A model generated the notes under the pieces. That model had not been told where the DNA came from. It searched no databases and saw nothing but the letters and a program-made list of their open reading frames with translations. DNA of 64,000 nt from JAHEJV01 sp964653555 (GTDB lineage Bacteria > Myxococcota_A > UBA9160 > SMWR01). Position 1 is the stretch's first letter. Each line of letters begins with the position of its first letter. The translations under genes were made by a program, and so were the position numbers. The stretch lies in assembly GCA_964653555.1 (NCBI GenBank), contig CAZZFT010000008.1, positions 11,504-75,503 on the forward strand, written 5' to 3'. This document shows, in pieces, positions 7,517-15,320 of the stretch.

Positions 7517-8725
7517 GTGAGTGCGAGAGATGCGGCGGTGGACGAGGCCTGCCTGCTGATGGAGGCCTTCGCCGAGCGGACCGGGCTGGGCTCGGAGCGC
7601 GCGCCGCACCGCTATCTGTGGACGGACGCCTTCGCCGTCTGCAACGACCTCGCGCTGTGGCGCGCGACGAGAGCGGCGGGGCATCGGGAGCGGGCCCTCC
7701 AGCTGATCGAGCAGGTCCACCGGGTGCTCGGCCGCCATCGCCCGGACGACGCGCGGCGGGGCTGGATCAGCGGCCTCGGCGAGCGGGAGGGGGCGCTCCA
7801 CCCCACGCGCGGCGGTCTGCGGATCGGCAAGCCGCTGCCCGAGCGTCCGGACGGCGCCCCCTTCGACGAGCGTCTCGAGTGGGATCGCGACGGCCAGTAC
7901 TTCCACTACCTGACGCGCTGGATGCACGCCCTCGACCAGACCGCCCGCGCGACGCGCGACGCGCGCCTCAACACCTGGGCTCGCGAGCTCGCCGACGCGG
8001 CCCACCGCGCCTTCGTCTACGGCCCGCCCGGCCGACGCCAGATGGTGTGGAAGATGAGCATCGACCTGTCGCGACCGCTGGTGCCGTCGATGGGACAGCA
8101 CGACCCGCTGGACGGATGGATCACCTGCCTGCAGCTGCAGGCCACGGCCGATGCCCTGTCCGCGCCCGCAGAGCCGCGCCTCGACGATGCGTCGGCCGAC
8201 TTCGCGCGCATGACCGAGGGGCGGAGCCTGGCGACGGCCGACCCGCTCGGCCTCGGCGGGCTGCTGATCGACGCCGGACTCGTCGCCCAGCTGATGGGGC
8301 AGGGCTCCCTGGCCGACGGTCTGCTGCTGGAGGCGCTGCTCGACGCGGCGCACGCGGGGCTCTCGCACTTCGCCCGGCGCGGCGATCTGCATCAGCCCGC
8401 CGCGCGCCGTCTGGCCTTCCGCGAGCTCGGCCTGGTGATCGGGCTCGCCGGTGTCGGTGGGATCGCGCGGGCCCTCGAGCCGGCGAAGCTCGAGGAGGCG
8501 ACCCGCGCTCGTCTCGTCGCCGAGCTCGACGCGCTCGCTCCCTACGCCGCGCTCGGCTCCCCGATCGCCTCCTTCTGGCGCGACCCGGCTGCGCGGCGCG
8601 CGCCCTCCTGGTCGGCGCACCGCGACATCAACGACGTGATGCTCGCCGCCTGCCTGGTTCCCGAGGGCGTGCTGGCGCTGCGGCCCGCGCGCGAGGTACT
8701 GGCCGGTGCCCTTCGGGGCACGTGA
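7517..8725 (+). CDS. Uncharacterised 402-aa alpha-helical protein
   Basis: I do not recognise a named family. The 402-aa protein has no signal peptide and no membrane segment. It is rich in Trp, His, Asp and Arg, with recurrent helical segments and conserved-looking patches such as YLWTDAFAVCNDLAL, DGQYFHYLTRWMHAL and MGQHDPLDGWIT. The alternating helices and aromatic/acidic patches recall alpha/alpha-toroid glycosidase or epimerase folds, but this is only an impression. It is preceded by a sigma-54-like promoter and a good SD at GTG 7517, and lies between the RNR operon and the hibernation-factor operon. A stress role is inferred only from position. Confidence 0.7.
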   Translation: MSARDAAVDEACLLMEAFAERTGLGSERAPHRYLWTDAFAVCNDLALWRATRAAGHRERALQLIEQVHRVLGRHRPDDARRGWISGLGEREGALHPTRGGLRIGKPLPERPDGAPFDERLEWDRDGQYFHYLTRWMHALDQTARATRDARLNTWARELADAAHRAFVYGPPGRRQMVWKMSIDLSRPLVPSMGQHDPLDGWITCLQLQATADALSAPAEPRLDDASADFARMTEGRSLATADPLGLGGLLIDAGLVAQLMGQGSLADGLLLEALLDAAHAGLSHFARRGDLHQPAARRLAFRELGLVIGLAGVGGIARALEPAKLEEATRARLVAELDALAPYAALGSPIASFWRDPAARRAPSWSAHRDINDVMLAACLVPEGVLALRPAREVLAGALRGT

Positions 8726-8731
8726 GTTGCG
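8716..8731 (+). promoter_or_regulatory. Sigma-54 promoter candidate for the hibernation-factor operon
   Basis: GGGCACGTGAGTTGCG has GG/GC at ten-base spacing, GGCACG and a TTGC -12 core. It overlaps the stop codon of the preceding gene (8723-8725) and would start a transcript near 8742, just before the AAGGAGG site and ATG 8757. The leader would be very short. Confidence 0.5.
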
Positions 8732-8756
8732 AGACCGATTCGTGAAGGAGGACGCG

Positions 8757-9299
8757 ATGCAGGTGCAGTGGCATCACCCGGAGACGTTCACCGAGGCCGA
8801 CCGGCAGACGGTGGAGGAGCGGATCGAGGCGCTGGCGGGAGACCACGGCGACCTGATCGACGTGAGGATCAGCGCGCGCACGACGGAGCATCACCGCCAC
8901 GGCGCTCAGGAGGTGCGGGTCGTGTGCGCCGCGCGGGGCAAGGAGATCGTCGCCGCCCGGACCCGGCCCGATGCGGCGCTGGCGCTCCAGGAGGCGGTCG
9001 ACGTGTTCGAGCGCGAGGTGTGGCGGATGCGCCACCGGCGCACCCAGCAGCGCCGCGAGCGTCCGGCGGAGCCGCCCGAGCTCGGCGTGGTGGACGAGAT
9101 CCGGCGCGAGGAGGGGTGCGGATTCGTGATCACCGACGCGGGAGAGCGCGTCTACTTCCACCGAAACGCGGTCGGCCAGGGGCTCGCCTTCGACGGGCTC
9201 GTGGACGGGCAGCGGGTGGCGCTCAACATCGAGGCCGGCGCGAAGGGCCTCCAGGCGACCTTCATCGCCGCCCCGCCGCCCGACGCACCGGGGCCGTGA
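8757..9299 (+). CDS. Ribosome hibernation factor (HPF/RaiA) fused to a cold-shock domain
   Basis: A 180-aa protein. Residues about 1-95 resemble the HPF/RaiA fold (MQVQWHHPETFTEADRQTVE, with a basic strand-helix pattern) that binds the decoding centre and silences 30S/70S ribosomes. Residues about 110-175 form a cold-shock OB domain, with GCGFVITDAGERVYFHRNAV resembling the RNP1/RNP2 strands that bind RNA. The ATG follows GAAGGAGGACGCG. This architecture suggests ribosome protection coupled to single-stranded RNA binding. It begins a run of four genes ending with rtcB-archease: translation silencing next to RNA repair. Confidence 0.82.
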   Translation: MQVQWHHPETFTEADRQTVEERIEALAGDHGDLIDVRISARTTEHHRHGAQEVRVVCAARGKEIVAARTRPDAALALQEAVDVFEREVWRMRHRRTQQRRERPAEPPELGVVDEIRREEGCGFVITDAGERVYFHRNAVGQGLAFDGLVDGQRVALNIEAGAKGLQATFIAAPPPDAPGP

Positions 9300-9328
9300 C
9301 CCATGGCGGCATTCGAGGAGGAGCAGGG

Positions 9329-10129
9329 ATGACGAGCCGGGTTCGCGACTGGATGACACCGGACCCGGTCGCCGTGGCGGAGGACGCCGCGGCGCTCGAG
9401 GCCTTCGATCGCATGGTCGATCGGGGCATCCGCCACCTGCCGGTGATCGACGCGCAGCGGCGGGTGATCGGGATCCTGAGCATCGACGACCTGCGCGGCG
9501 CCTTCCCCTTCGAGGTCAGCGCCGTGCGTCCCCTCGCTCCCGAGGAGCGCGACCAGGCGCTCGACTACCGCGTGAGCGACGTCATGACCTGGGCTCCGCG
9601 CACCACGACGGCGGATCTCTCCCTCGAGGAGGCCGCGCGCACGCTGGCGGAGCACCGGATCGGCTGCTTGCCGGTGGTGGACGCGGAGGAGCGCCTGACG
9701 GGCATCCTCTCGGAGACCGACGCCCTGCGCGCACTCGACGCGCTGCTGCGGCGCGAGCCGCCGCCGCCGAAACCGGCGGGTGCCGGGGAGGGGCTGGTCG
9801 AGGCGCTGTGGGCCGAACGCGAGCGACTCGTCGAGCAGCTCGCGAAGTGGCAGGACACCGAGCGCGTTCTCTCCGCCGACATCGGGGACGAGCCCCGCGA
9901 CCGGGCGGAGCGCGCCACCGACGAGCGCGGCGTCGCCGACCTCGAGCCGCTCACCGCCCGGGCGGCCCGGCGCCTGCGCGCGATCGAGCGGGCGCTCGAA
10001 GCGGCCGAGCACGGACGCCTGGGGATCTGCGAGCGCTGTCAGGGGCGGATCCCCGCGACCCGGCTGCGCGCGCTGCCCGAGGCGACGCTGTGCGTGCGCT
10101 GCGCCCGCACGGCGGCCGAGGCAGGGTGA
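9329..10129 (+). CDS. CBS-domain pair fused to a DksA/TraR zinc-finger domain
   Basis: A 266-aa fusion. Residues 1-140 contain two CBS motifs (DWMTPDPVAVAEDAA; SDVMTWAPRTTT) with a linker of about 25 residues. Residues about 155-265 are a helical hairpin followed by a C4 zinc ribbon, CERCQGRI then LCVRC, as in DksA/TraR. DksA-type proteins insert into the RNA polymerase secondary channel and work with ppGpp; a CBS pair could make such an effect depend on adenylate charge. This is inference. The coiled-coil tip lacks an obvious DksA DxxDxA motif, so it may bind polymerase without mimicking DksA. Its stop overlaps the GTG of rtcB (GTGA). Confidence 0.82.
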   Translation: MTSRVRDWMTPDPVAVAEDAAALEAFDRMVDRGIRHLPVIDAQRRVIGILSIDDLRGAFPFEVSAVRPLAPEERDQALDYRVSDVMTWAPRTTTADLSLEEAARTLAEHRIGCLPVVDAEERLTGILSETDALRALDALLRREPPPPKPAGAGEGLVEALWAERERLVEQLAKWQDTERVLSADIGDEPRDRAERATDERGVADLEPLTARAARRLRAIERALEAAEHGRLGICERCQGRIPATRLRALPEATLCVRCARTAAEAG

Positions 10130-11592
10130 CAGGCTTGGCGATTCCCGCCGGGCTGCGCGCGATCGCGCCGGATCTGTGGGAGATCGGTCCGGGCTTCCGG
10201 CCCGGAATGCGCGTGCCGGTGCACATCTTCGCCAGCGAGAAGCTTCTCGGCGAGATGGACGACACGGTGTTCGCCCAGGCCGCGAACGTGGCGACGCTGC
10301 CGGGGATCGTGGGTGCGAGCCTGTGCATGCCCGACGCCCACTGGGGCTACGGGTTCCCGATCGGCGGCGTTGCGGCGATGGATCCCGACACCGGCGTGAT
10401 CTCGCCCGGCGGCATCGGCTTCGACATCAACTGTGGCATGCGGCTGGTTCGCACGAACCTCGGCTGGCACGAGGTGCGTCCGCGGATCGCCGAGCTCGTC
10501 GACGCTCTGGCCGAGCGCGTCCCCGCCGGCGTGGGGTCGGAGGGCTTCGTGCGACTCGACGCCGCGTCGCTGGCGCGGGTGATGCTAGGCGGCGCACGCT
10601 GGGCCGTGGAGCACGGCTTCGGGGACGAGCGCGACCTCGAGCGCACCGAGTCCGGCGGCTGCTTTCCCGGCGCCGATCCCGCCCAGGTGAGCGAGCGCGC
10701 CCTGCGCCGCGGCGAGAGTCAGCTCGGCACACTCGGATCGGGCAACCACTATCTCGAGGTGCAGATCCTCCCGCCTGACGGGATCCTCGACGAACCCCTC
10801 GCGCGGGCCTTCGGCCTCGACCGCCCGGGCCAGGTGGCGGTGATGTTCCACTGCGGCAGCCGCGGCTTCGGTCACCAGGTGGCCACCGACTACCTCGAGA
10901 CGTTCCTGGACGCGATGCCGAGCCGCTACGGTCTCCCGGTGATCGACCGGGAGCTGGCGTGCGCGCCGTTCCGATCGCCCGACGGCCAGTCCTACTTCGC
11001 GGCGATGGGCTGCGCGGCCAACATGGCCTTCGCCAACCGCCAGGTGATCCTGCACCGGATCCGCGGGGTTTTCGCCGACGTGTTCGGCCAGAGTCCGGGA
11101 GCGCTCGGCCTCGAGACCGTCTACGACGTCGCCCACAACACGGCGAAGCTCGAGCGTCACCGCGTGGACGGTCGGGAGCGCGAGCTGCTGGTGCACCGCA
11201 AGGGCGCCACCCGCGCCTTTCCGCCCGGCCACCCGGAGCTGCCCGCGTGCTACCGCGAAACCGGCCAGCCGGTGATCGTCGGCGGGAGCATGGAGACCGG
11301 CTCCTATGTGCTCGCGGGCGTTGCGCAGGGCGCCGCGAGCTTCTTCAGCAGCGCCCACGGAAGCGGGCGGACGATGAGCAGGACGCGGGCTCGCAAGCTC
11401 GTGCGCGGGGAGGTGCTGCGGCAGCGGATGGCCGAGCGCGGGATCGAGGTGCGCGCGGCCTCCCTGCGCGGCCTCGCCGAGGAGGCGGGCTTCGCCTACA
11501 AGAGTGTGGACGAGGTGGCGCAGGCGACGGAAGTGGCCGGGATCTCCCGCCGCGTCGCGCGGCTGCTTCCCGTCGGCAACGTGAAGGGATGA
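10126..11592 (+). CDS. rtcB: RNA-splicing ligase RtcB
   Basis: A 488-aa GTP- and Mn-dependent RNA ligase that joins 2',3'-cyclic phosphate or 3'-phosphate ends to 5'-OH ends. Family motifs are complete: MPDAHWGYGFPIGG, the metal-binding Cys in GFDINCGMR, FHCGSRGFGHQ, AHNTAK, the HRKGATRAFPP segment, GSMETGSYVLAG and SSAHGSGRTMSR with the His that is guanylylated in the family. The start is GTG 10126, overlapping the previous stop; TTG 10135 is possible. In many bacteria rtcB is under sigma-54 and RtcR. Here the nearest sigma-54-like site is three genes upstream, and no rtcR lies in the window. Archease follows with a 4-base overlap. Confidence 0.95.
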   Translation: MTGLAIPAGLRAIAPDLWEIGPGFRPGMRVPVHIFASEKLLGEMDDTVFAQAANVATLPGIVGASLCMPDAHWGYGFPIGGVAAMDPDTGVISPGGIGFDINCGMRLVRTNLGWHEVRPRIAELVDALAERVPAGVGSEGFVRLDAASLARVMLGGARWAVEHGFGDERDLERTESGGCFPGADPAQVSERALRRGESQLGTLGSGNHYLEVQILPPDGILDEPLARAFGLDRPGQVAVMFHCGSRGFGHQVATDYLETFLDAMPSRYGLPVIDRELACAPFRSPDGQSYFAAMGCAANMAFANRQVILHRIRGVFADVFGQSPGALGLETVYDVAHNTAKLERHRVDGRERELLVHRKGATRAFPPGHPELPACYRETGQPVIVGGSMETGSYVLAGVAQGAASFFSSAHGSGRTMSRTRARKLVRGEVLRQRMAERGIEVRAASLRGLAEEAGFAYKSVDEVAQATEVAGISRRVARLLPVGNVKG

Positions 11593-12029
11593 AGGCCAGC
11601 GCGGTCGAGTACGAGTTCCGCGACGCGGTGACGAGCGACCTCGCCGTCGAGCTCCGGGCTCCGACGTTGGAGGGCGTGTTCACCGCACTCGCCGACGCTC
11701 TGGTGGCGGCGACTCTCGAGCATCCCGAGGCGCTGCGCACGGCACGGAGACGAAGCGTCGAGCTGGACGCCCCCGATCTCGAGCGGCTGCTCCTGCGCTT
11801 CGCCAACGAGCTGATCTTCCTGCGCGACGCCGAGCGCCTCGTGCTGCGCGCCGAGCGCGTCGCGGTGCACGCGGACGGCGTCGCTCGCCTGTCCGCCGAG
11901 CTCGTCGGGGAGCCGATCGACCGGGACCGCCACGGTGTCGGGGCCGACGTCAAGGCTGCGACGGCACACGGCCTCGCCCTCGGCCGGGTCGGTGAGGGCT
12001 GGCGAGCCCGCATGACCTTCGACGTGTGA
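11589..12029 (+). CDS. Archease, RtcB activator
   Basis: A 146-aa protein whose ATG overlaps the rtcB stop (ATGA). Family features are visible at the C-terminus (GADVKAATAHGLAL) and in the middle (FANELIFLRDAERLVL). Archease speeds RtcB guanylylation and lets it turn over repeatedly. The usual N-terminal HTAD segment, whose residues help bind the metal, reads TSDLAV here, so part of the typical site is changed although the acidic residue remains. The immediate link to rtcB makes the assignment strong despite that divergence. Confidence 0.85.
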   Translation: MKASAVEYEFRDAVTSDLAVELRAPTLEGVFTALADALVAATLEHPEALRTARRRSVELDAPDLERLLLRFANELIFLRDAERLVLRAERVAVHADGVARLSAELVGEPIDRDRHGVGADVKAATAHGLALGRVGEGWRARMTFDV

Positions 12030-12067
12030 GCGCTGAGCTCCGCTCTGGGTCGCACGTCCTCATCGCT

Positions 12068-12082
12068 GGGGCTGTCGGCCCC
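12068..12082 (+). terminator. Possible terminator hairpin after archease
   Basis: GGGGC-TGTCG-GCCCC forms a 5-bp stem 38 bases after the archease stop. There is no T-tract, so termination here is only suggested by position, between the rtcB operon and the next sigma-54-like promoter. Confidence 0.3.
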
Positions 12083-12120
12083 GCGCGAGTCACGGAGCCG
12101 CGGTCCGCGGGGGTGCGGAC

Positions 12121-12136
12121 TGGCACGCGGGATGCA
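12121..12136 (+). promoter_or_regulatory. Sigma-54 promoter candidate for hsp20
   Basis: TGGCACGCGGGATGCA has a perfect -24 box and GG/GC at ten-base spacing; the -12 box is ATGCA. It lies 57 bases before the hsp20 ATG in a 163-base gap that holds no other gene. Confidence 0.65.
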
Positions 12137-12192
12137 GCCTGTCGGGCAGGGCGACGGGGTTGCCGGCGCCGGAGACGAGGGGGGAGCGGGCG

Positions 12193-12687
12193 ATGTCGGC
12201 ACGAAATCTCCTGCCCTGGAACTGGGGGACGAAGAGGGTCCCGGTGCGCGGCGAGGAGCTGCCGCTCCGCTCGCTGCACCGGGAGATGAACCGCTTCTTC
12301 GGCGACTTCTCGCGTGACTTCGGCCTGTCGGTCTGGGGCGGCGAGAGCGGGGCGTTCGCGCCCGACATCGATGTGGAGGAGGACGACGACGCGATCCGCG
12401 TCGACGTCGAGCTTCCCGGTGTGGACGAGAAGGACGTGGACGTCTCGCTGCGCGACGACCAGCTGGTCGTGCGCGGCGAGAAGCGCGAGGAGCGCACGGA
12501 GAAGAGGCGGGGCGAGCGCTGGACGGAGCGGCGCTTCGGCGCCTTCGTCCGCGCGATCCCGCTGCCCTGCGAGGTGGACCGCGAGCGGGTGGAGGCGTCC
12601 TTCCGCCGGGGCGTGCTGCACGTGGACCTGCCGAAGACCGCCGAGGCGCGCCGCGAGGGTCGGCGGATCGAGGTCCGGGCGGGCTAG
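12193..12687 (+). CDS. Small heat-shock protein Hsp20 (alpha-crystallin)
   Basis: A 164-aa holdase chaperone. The alpha-crystallin domain spans residues about 50-150, opening with FAPDIDVEEDDDAIRVDVEL and containing ELPGVDEKDVDVSL and the strand FRRGVLHVDLPK. The N-terminal arm (LHREMNRFFGDF) is typical of bacterial class A proteins. The second ATG (12193) is used because GGGGAGCGGG lies in front of it. It starts a three-gene group with two small zinc-ribbon proteins and has its own sigma-54-like promoter, so induction under stress is likely but inferred. Confidence 0.93.
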   Translation: MSARNLLPWNWGTKRVPVRGEELPLRSLHREMNRFFGDFSRDFGLSVWGGESGAFAPDIDVEEDDDAIRVDVELPGVDEKDVDVSLRDDQLVVRGEKREERTEKRRGERWTERRFGAFVRAIPLPCEVDRERVEASFRRGVLHVDLPKTAEARREGRRIEVRAG

Positions 12688-12706
12688 CGAGAGGGAGGAG
12701 GACACG

Positions 12707-12955
12707 ATGATTCCGGAACCCGAGGACGAGCGCGATCGGGGCGACGTGTGCAGCGTGTGCGGGGCGCGCGTGGCGGCGGACACGGACCGGGGCTTTGCCT
12801 TCGGGACCGAGAACGTGCTGTGCTTCGGTTGCGCCGAGCTGCGCGGGGGACGTTTCGACGCCCGGCGCGACGTATGGGATCCGCCGCCCGACCTCTCGGA
12901 CGTTCCGGACGAGGCCTACGGCGCGGCCCCCCACGAGATTCGACGGGGTCGCTGA
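12707..12955 (+). CDS. Small two-CxxC zinc-ribbon protein
   Basis: An 82-aa acidic protein with CSVCGA near residue 15 and CFGCAEL near residue 41, a spacing that fits a single C4 zinc ribbon. The tail is acidic and proline-rich (DPPPDLSDVPDEAYG). GAGGGAGGAGG precedes the ATG. It sits 19 bases after hsp20 and 18 before a DksA-like gene. I recognise no named family. A role as an RNA polymerase-, nucleic-acid- or chaperone-binding adaptor is possible but not shown. Confidence 0.75.
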   Translation: MIPEPEDERDRGDVCSVCGARVAADTDRGFAFGTENVLCFGCAELRGGRFDARRDVWDPPPDLSDVPDEAYGAAPHEIRRGR

Positions 12956-12973
12956 CCTCGCGGGAGCAGGATA

Positions 12974-13300
12974 TTGCGGGTGAACAGAGACGAGGCGGTC
13001 CGCCGCCAGCTGGAGAGTCGACTCGCGCAGCTGCTGGCGCGGGCCGGGAAGATCGAGGCGGACCTGCGCAAGCCCGGGGACCGGGACTGGCAGGAGCGCG
13101 CGACCGAGCGCGCCAACGACGAGGTGCTGGAGCGGCTCGACGCCGCGGAACGCGGCGAGGTGCAGGAGATCCGCGCCGCCCTCGCGCGTCTCGAGGACGG
13201 GCGCTATGGGGTGTGCGAGCGCTGCCGCGGCGCGATCTCAGCCGAGCGGCTCTCGGCGCTCCCCGCGACCCAGACCTGCGTTGCCTGCGCGCCGGCCTAG
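12974..13300 (+). CDS. DksA/TraR-family zinc-finger protein
   Basis: A 108-aa protein: a helical hairpin (residues about 5-75) followed by a C4 zinc ribbon, CERCRGAI then QTCVACAPA. The closest match in the window is the C-terminal part of the CBS-DksA fusion at 9.3-10.1 kb, so the island holds two such modules. Proteins of this class modulate transcription initiation through the polymerase secondary channel. The start is probably TTG 12974 (GGGAGCAGG seven bases before); GTG 12980 is also possible. It is the last gene of the hsp20 operon, and a palindromic repeat follows at once. Confidence 0.85.
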   Translation: MRVNRDEAVRRQLESRLAQLLARAGKIEADLRKPGDRDWQERATERANDEVLERLDAAERGEVQEIRAALARLEDGRYGVCERCRGAISAERLSALPATQTCVACAPA

Positions 13301-13303
13301 CCC

Positions 13304-13366
13304 GGGCGGGAGCCCGCCCTCGCTCGCCTGCGGGTCGCTGCGCGTCGGCCGACTCTCGAGTCGGCC
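13304..13366 (+). repeat. Palindromic intergenic repeat, copy A (terminator-like)
   Basis: It contains GGGCGG-GAGC-CCGCCC, then an element of about 46 bases (13321-13366) ending in the hairpin GGCCGACT-CTCG-AGTCGGCC at 13347-13366. Nearly the same element occurs at 37,480-37,526, and in reverse orientation at 15,264-15,312. It fills the gap between two convergent genes (dksA-like and the MgtC-like gene), which suits a two-way terminator. Confidence 0.75.
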
Positions 13367-13368
13367 TG

Positions 13369-14619
13369 CTAGCCCCCGCCACCCGGCCAGAAGGTCAACA
13401 GCCCGGTCCCCAGCGCCAAGGCCGTTCCGAACAGCGCCACCACCCAGCGGCGCAGCTCGGCGTGCCCGAGCGCGCAGGCGGCGACGCCCTTGAAGGCCAG
13501 GTTCGCCATCACGCCGGTCAGCACCAGGCGCCAGCCGATCGCGGGCTCCACGCGACCGAGCTCGAGCATCCGTGCGATCGACAGCGTGATGGCGTCCACG
13601 TCGGTCAGGCCGGAGAGCGTCGCCACCGCGTACAGGCCGCGCTCGCCCAGCCATTGGCGGGCCGCGGCGACGCCCAGCAGCACGGCCGCGTAGAGGAGCC
13701 CGAAGCCGACCGCCGCACGCAGGTCCGAGGGCGCGTGGTCGAGCCGCGCCATCGGCAGCCGATCGCGCGTGAGGACGTATACGATCGCGCACAGCCCCGC
13801 CATGAAGGCGAACATCGCGATCAGCGGGCGAGCCAGCACGCCGAACACGTCCGGGGCCACCAGCGCCGCGAGCAGCAGCATGCGCGGGAGTACCACGGTC
13901 GAGGAAAGGGCGAGCACGAGCGCCGTGGCCGGCACGCGGCGGGGCGCGTCGCGCGTGCGCCGCGCATAGCTCACGGTGGTGGCGGTGCTCGAGATCAGCC
14001 CTCCGAGCACGCCCGCGGCGATCGTGCCGAGGTTCGGTCCGACCAGCCTGTGGGCGAGATAGGCGCCCAGGCTGATGCTCACGATCAGCACCACCATCGA
14101 CCAGATCTGGAACGGATTCAGCACCTGGAAGGGGCCGAAGCTGCGGTTCGGCAGTGCGGGCAGGATGACGAGTCCGATCAGCACGAGCTGCATGACCGAG
14201 CGCACCTCGTCCTCGCCGATGCGCCGCACGAACTCGTGGAGGGGGCGCTTCCAGTGCAGCAGCACCGCGACGGCGCCGGACACGGCAACCGCGCTGACGG
14301 CCTGACCCCGGGCGACCACGGCGCCGACGACGAACATCACCAGCAGCGCCACCTCGGTCGTGATGCCCGTCTCGGGATTCTCGCCGGAGTGGCTCTCCCG
14401 GCTTCCGCTCCACACGATCGCCGCCAGGGCGAGGATCCCCGCGGCCAGGAGCCAGCCCCCGAAGGCCGTGGTGAGCTGGGCGGTCAGCGTGCCCAGCAGC
14501 GTGACGAGCGGGAAGGTGCGGATCCCCGCCAGCCGCTTCGCCGCCCATTCGCGCTGGAAGCCCACCAGGAGACCGAGGCCCAGCGACAGGGCCAGGTGAT
14601 AGGTTTGGTTCCAATCCAC
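13369..14619 (-). CDS. MgtC/SapB-DUF4010 multi-span membrane protein
   Basis: A 416-aa inner-membrane protein with roughly 11-12 hydrophobic helices. The N-terminal segment LGLGLLVGFQREWA is the MgtC/SapB signature; the rest matches the DUF4010 half found in longer homologues, including GLISSTATTVSYARR and TLSGLTDVDAITLS. The function is unknown; MgtC proteins matter for growth at low magnesium and act on the F-ATPase in pathogens, but that does not carry over automatically. The start ATG 14619 lies 37 bases after the BCAM0308-like stop, so the two are probably cotranscribed. It ends just before repeat A. Confidence 0.85.
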   Translation of the reverse strand: MDWNQTYHLALSLGLGLLVGFQREWAAKRLAGIRTFPLVTLLGTLTAQLTTAFGGWLLAAGILALAAIVWSGSRESHSGENPETGITTEVALLVMFVVGAVVARGQAVSAVAVSGAVAVLLHWKRPLHEFVRRIGEDEVRSVMQLVLIGLVILPALPNRSFGPFQVLNPFQIWSMVVLIVSISLGAYLAHRLVGPNLGTIAAGVLGGLISSTATTVSYARRTRDAPRRVPATALVLALSSTVVLPRMLLLAALVAPDVFGVLARPLIAMFAFMAGLCAIVYVLTRDRLPMARLDHAPSDLRAAVGFGLLYAAVLLGVAAARQWLGERGLYAVATLSGLTDVDAITLSIARMLELGRVEPAIGWRLVLTGVMANLAFKGVAACALGHAELRRWVVALFGTALALGTGLLTFWPGGGG

Positions 14620-14656
14620 GGCAGGGGGAAGCTACACCCTCGTCACGAGCTGGCGA

Positions 14657-15163
14657 TCAGTCGCGCACCCAGCGCACGCGCACCAGATTCTCGCGCTCGG
14701 CCGAGGTGGGCGGCTGCTCGAGCCGTCCCGAGTAGGCCTTGTGGAGCGCGCGGCCCAGCGCCTGGACGAGCTTGGCGTCGGTCGTCTCGGCGACGAAGCC
14801 CTGGGCGGTCTCCTCGATCGCGATCAGGCGCTTGAGCGGGTGGCTCGCGCGCTCGCGCTCCTCCACGTGGCGCATCAGTCGGATCAGCTCATCCCGGTGC
14901 GTCAGCGCGAAGGTCCCCTCCGCGCGCAGCTCGCCGGCCGGATAGCGGTCGGTGATCCGCTGGCAGGCCGGACATACCTTCCGGTAGGCGTCGGCCGGCG
15001 CGGGCTCCCAGGTCCAGCGCCCCTGTCGATAGCTCGCGCCGCAATCGGGACAGGCGGCGAGCTCCGGATGCTTCTCGACGTCTCCGCCCGCCGGCTCGGG
15101 CGTCCGCCGAAGCGGGCGGGGCGCGGCGGACGAGGAGTGCGTGGGGGAGCGCTTGCGACGCAT
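14657..15163 (-). CDS. BCAM0308-like zinc-ribbon protein
   Basis: A 168-aa soluble protein with a basic leader, a CPDCGASY...CPACQRI pair of CxxC motifs (residues about 38-66), and an HPLKRLIAIEE segment followed by alternating strands and a helix ending VRVRWVRD. This pattern recalls the BCAM0308 family, named after a Burkholderia protein found in low-oxygen-response settings; I give this from memory. AAGGAGG precedes the ATG. It is upstream of the MgtC-like gene and 157 bases downstream of the H1-like gene, with repeat copy C between them. Confidence 0.75.
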   Translation of the reverse strand: MRRKRSPTHSSSAAPRPLRRTPEPAGGDVEKHPELAACPDCGASYRQGRWTWEPAPADAYRKVCPACQRITDRYPAGELRAEGTFALTHRDELIRLMRHVEERERASHPLKRLIAIEETAQGFVAETTDAKLVQALGRALHKAYSGRLEQPPTSAERENLVRVRWVRD

Positions 15164-15263
15164 AGTGCGAAACCTCCTTCGCAGCGAACGAGGCGTCCCG
15201 CCTCGATGTGTCGCGAGTTGGGACGCGATGGGACACCGCCCACTCGCCCGGCGGGCCGCGCCA

Positions 15264-15312
15264 GGAGCCGACTCGGAGAGTCGGCCGACGCGCGGCGAGC
15301 GACGGCGAGCTC
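15264..15312 (-). repeat. Palindromic intergenic repeat, copy C (reverse orientation)
   Basis: On the minus strand this carries the same core as copies A and B, ending with the hairpin GCCGACT-CTCCG-AGTCGGC (15267-15285). It lies directly downstream of the H1-like gene on that strand and upstream of the BCAM0308-like gene, so it could end the H1-like transcript. It differs from the other copies by small indels in the arm before the hairpin. Confidence 0.7.
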
Positions 15313-15320
15313 CTGCCGGA

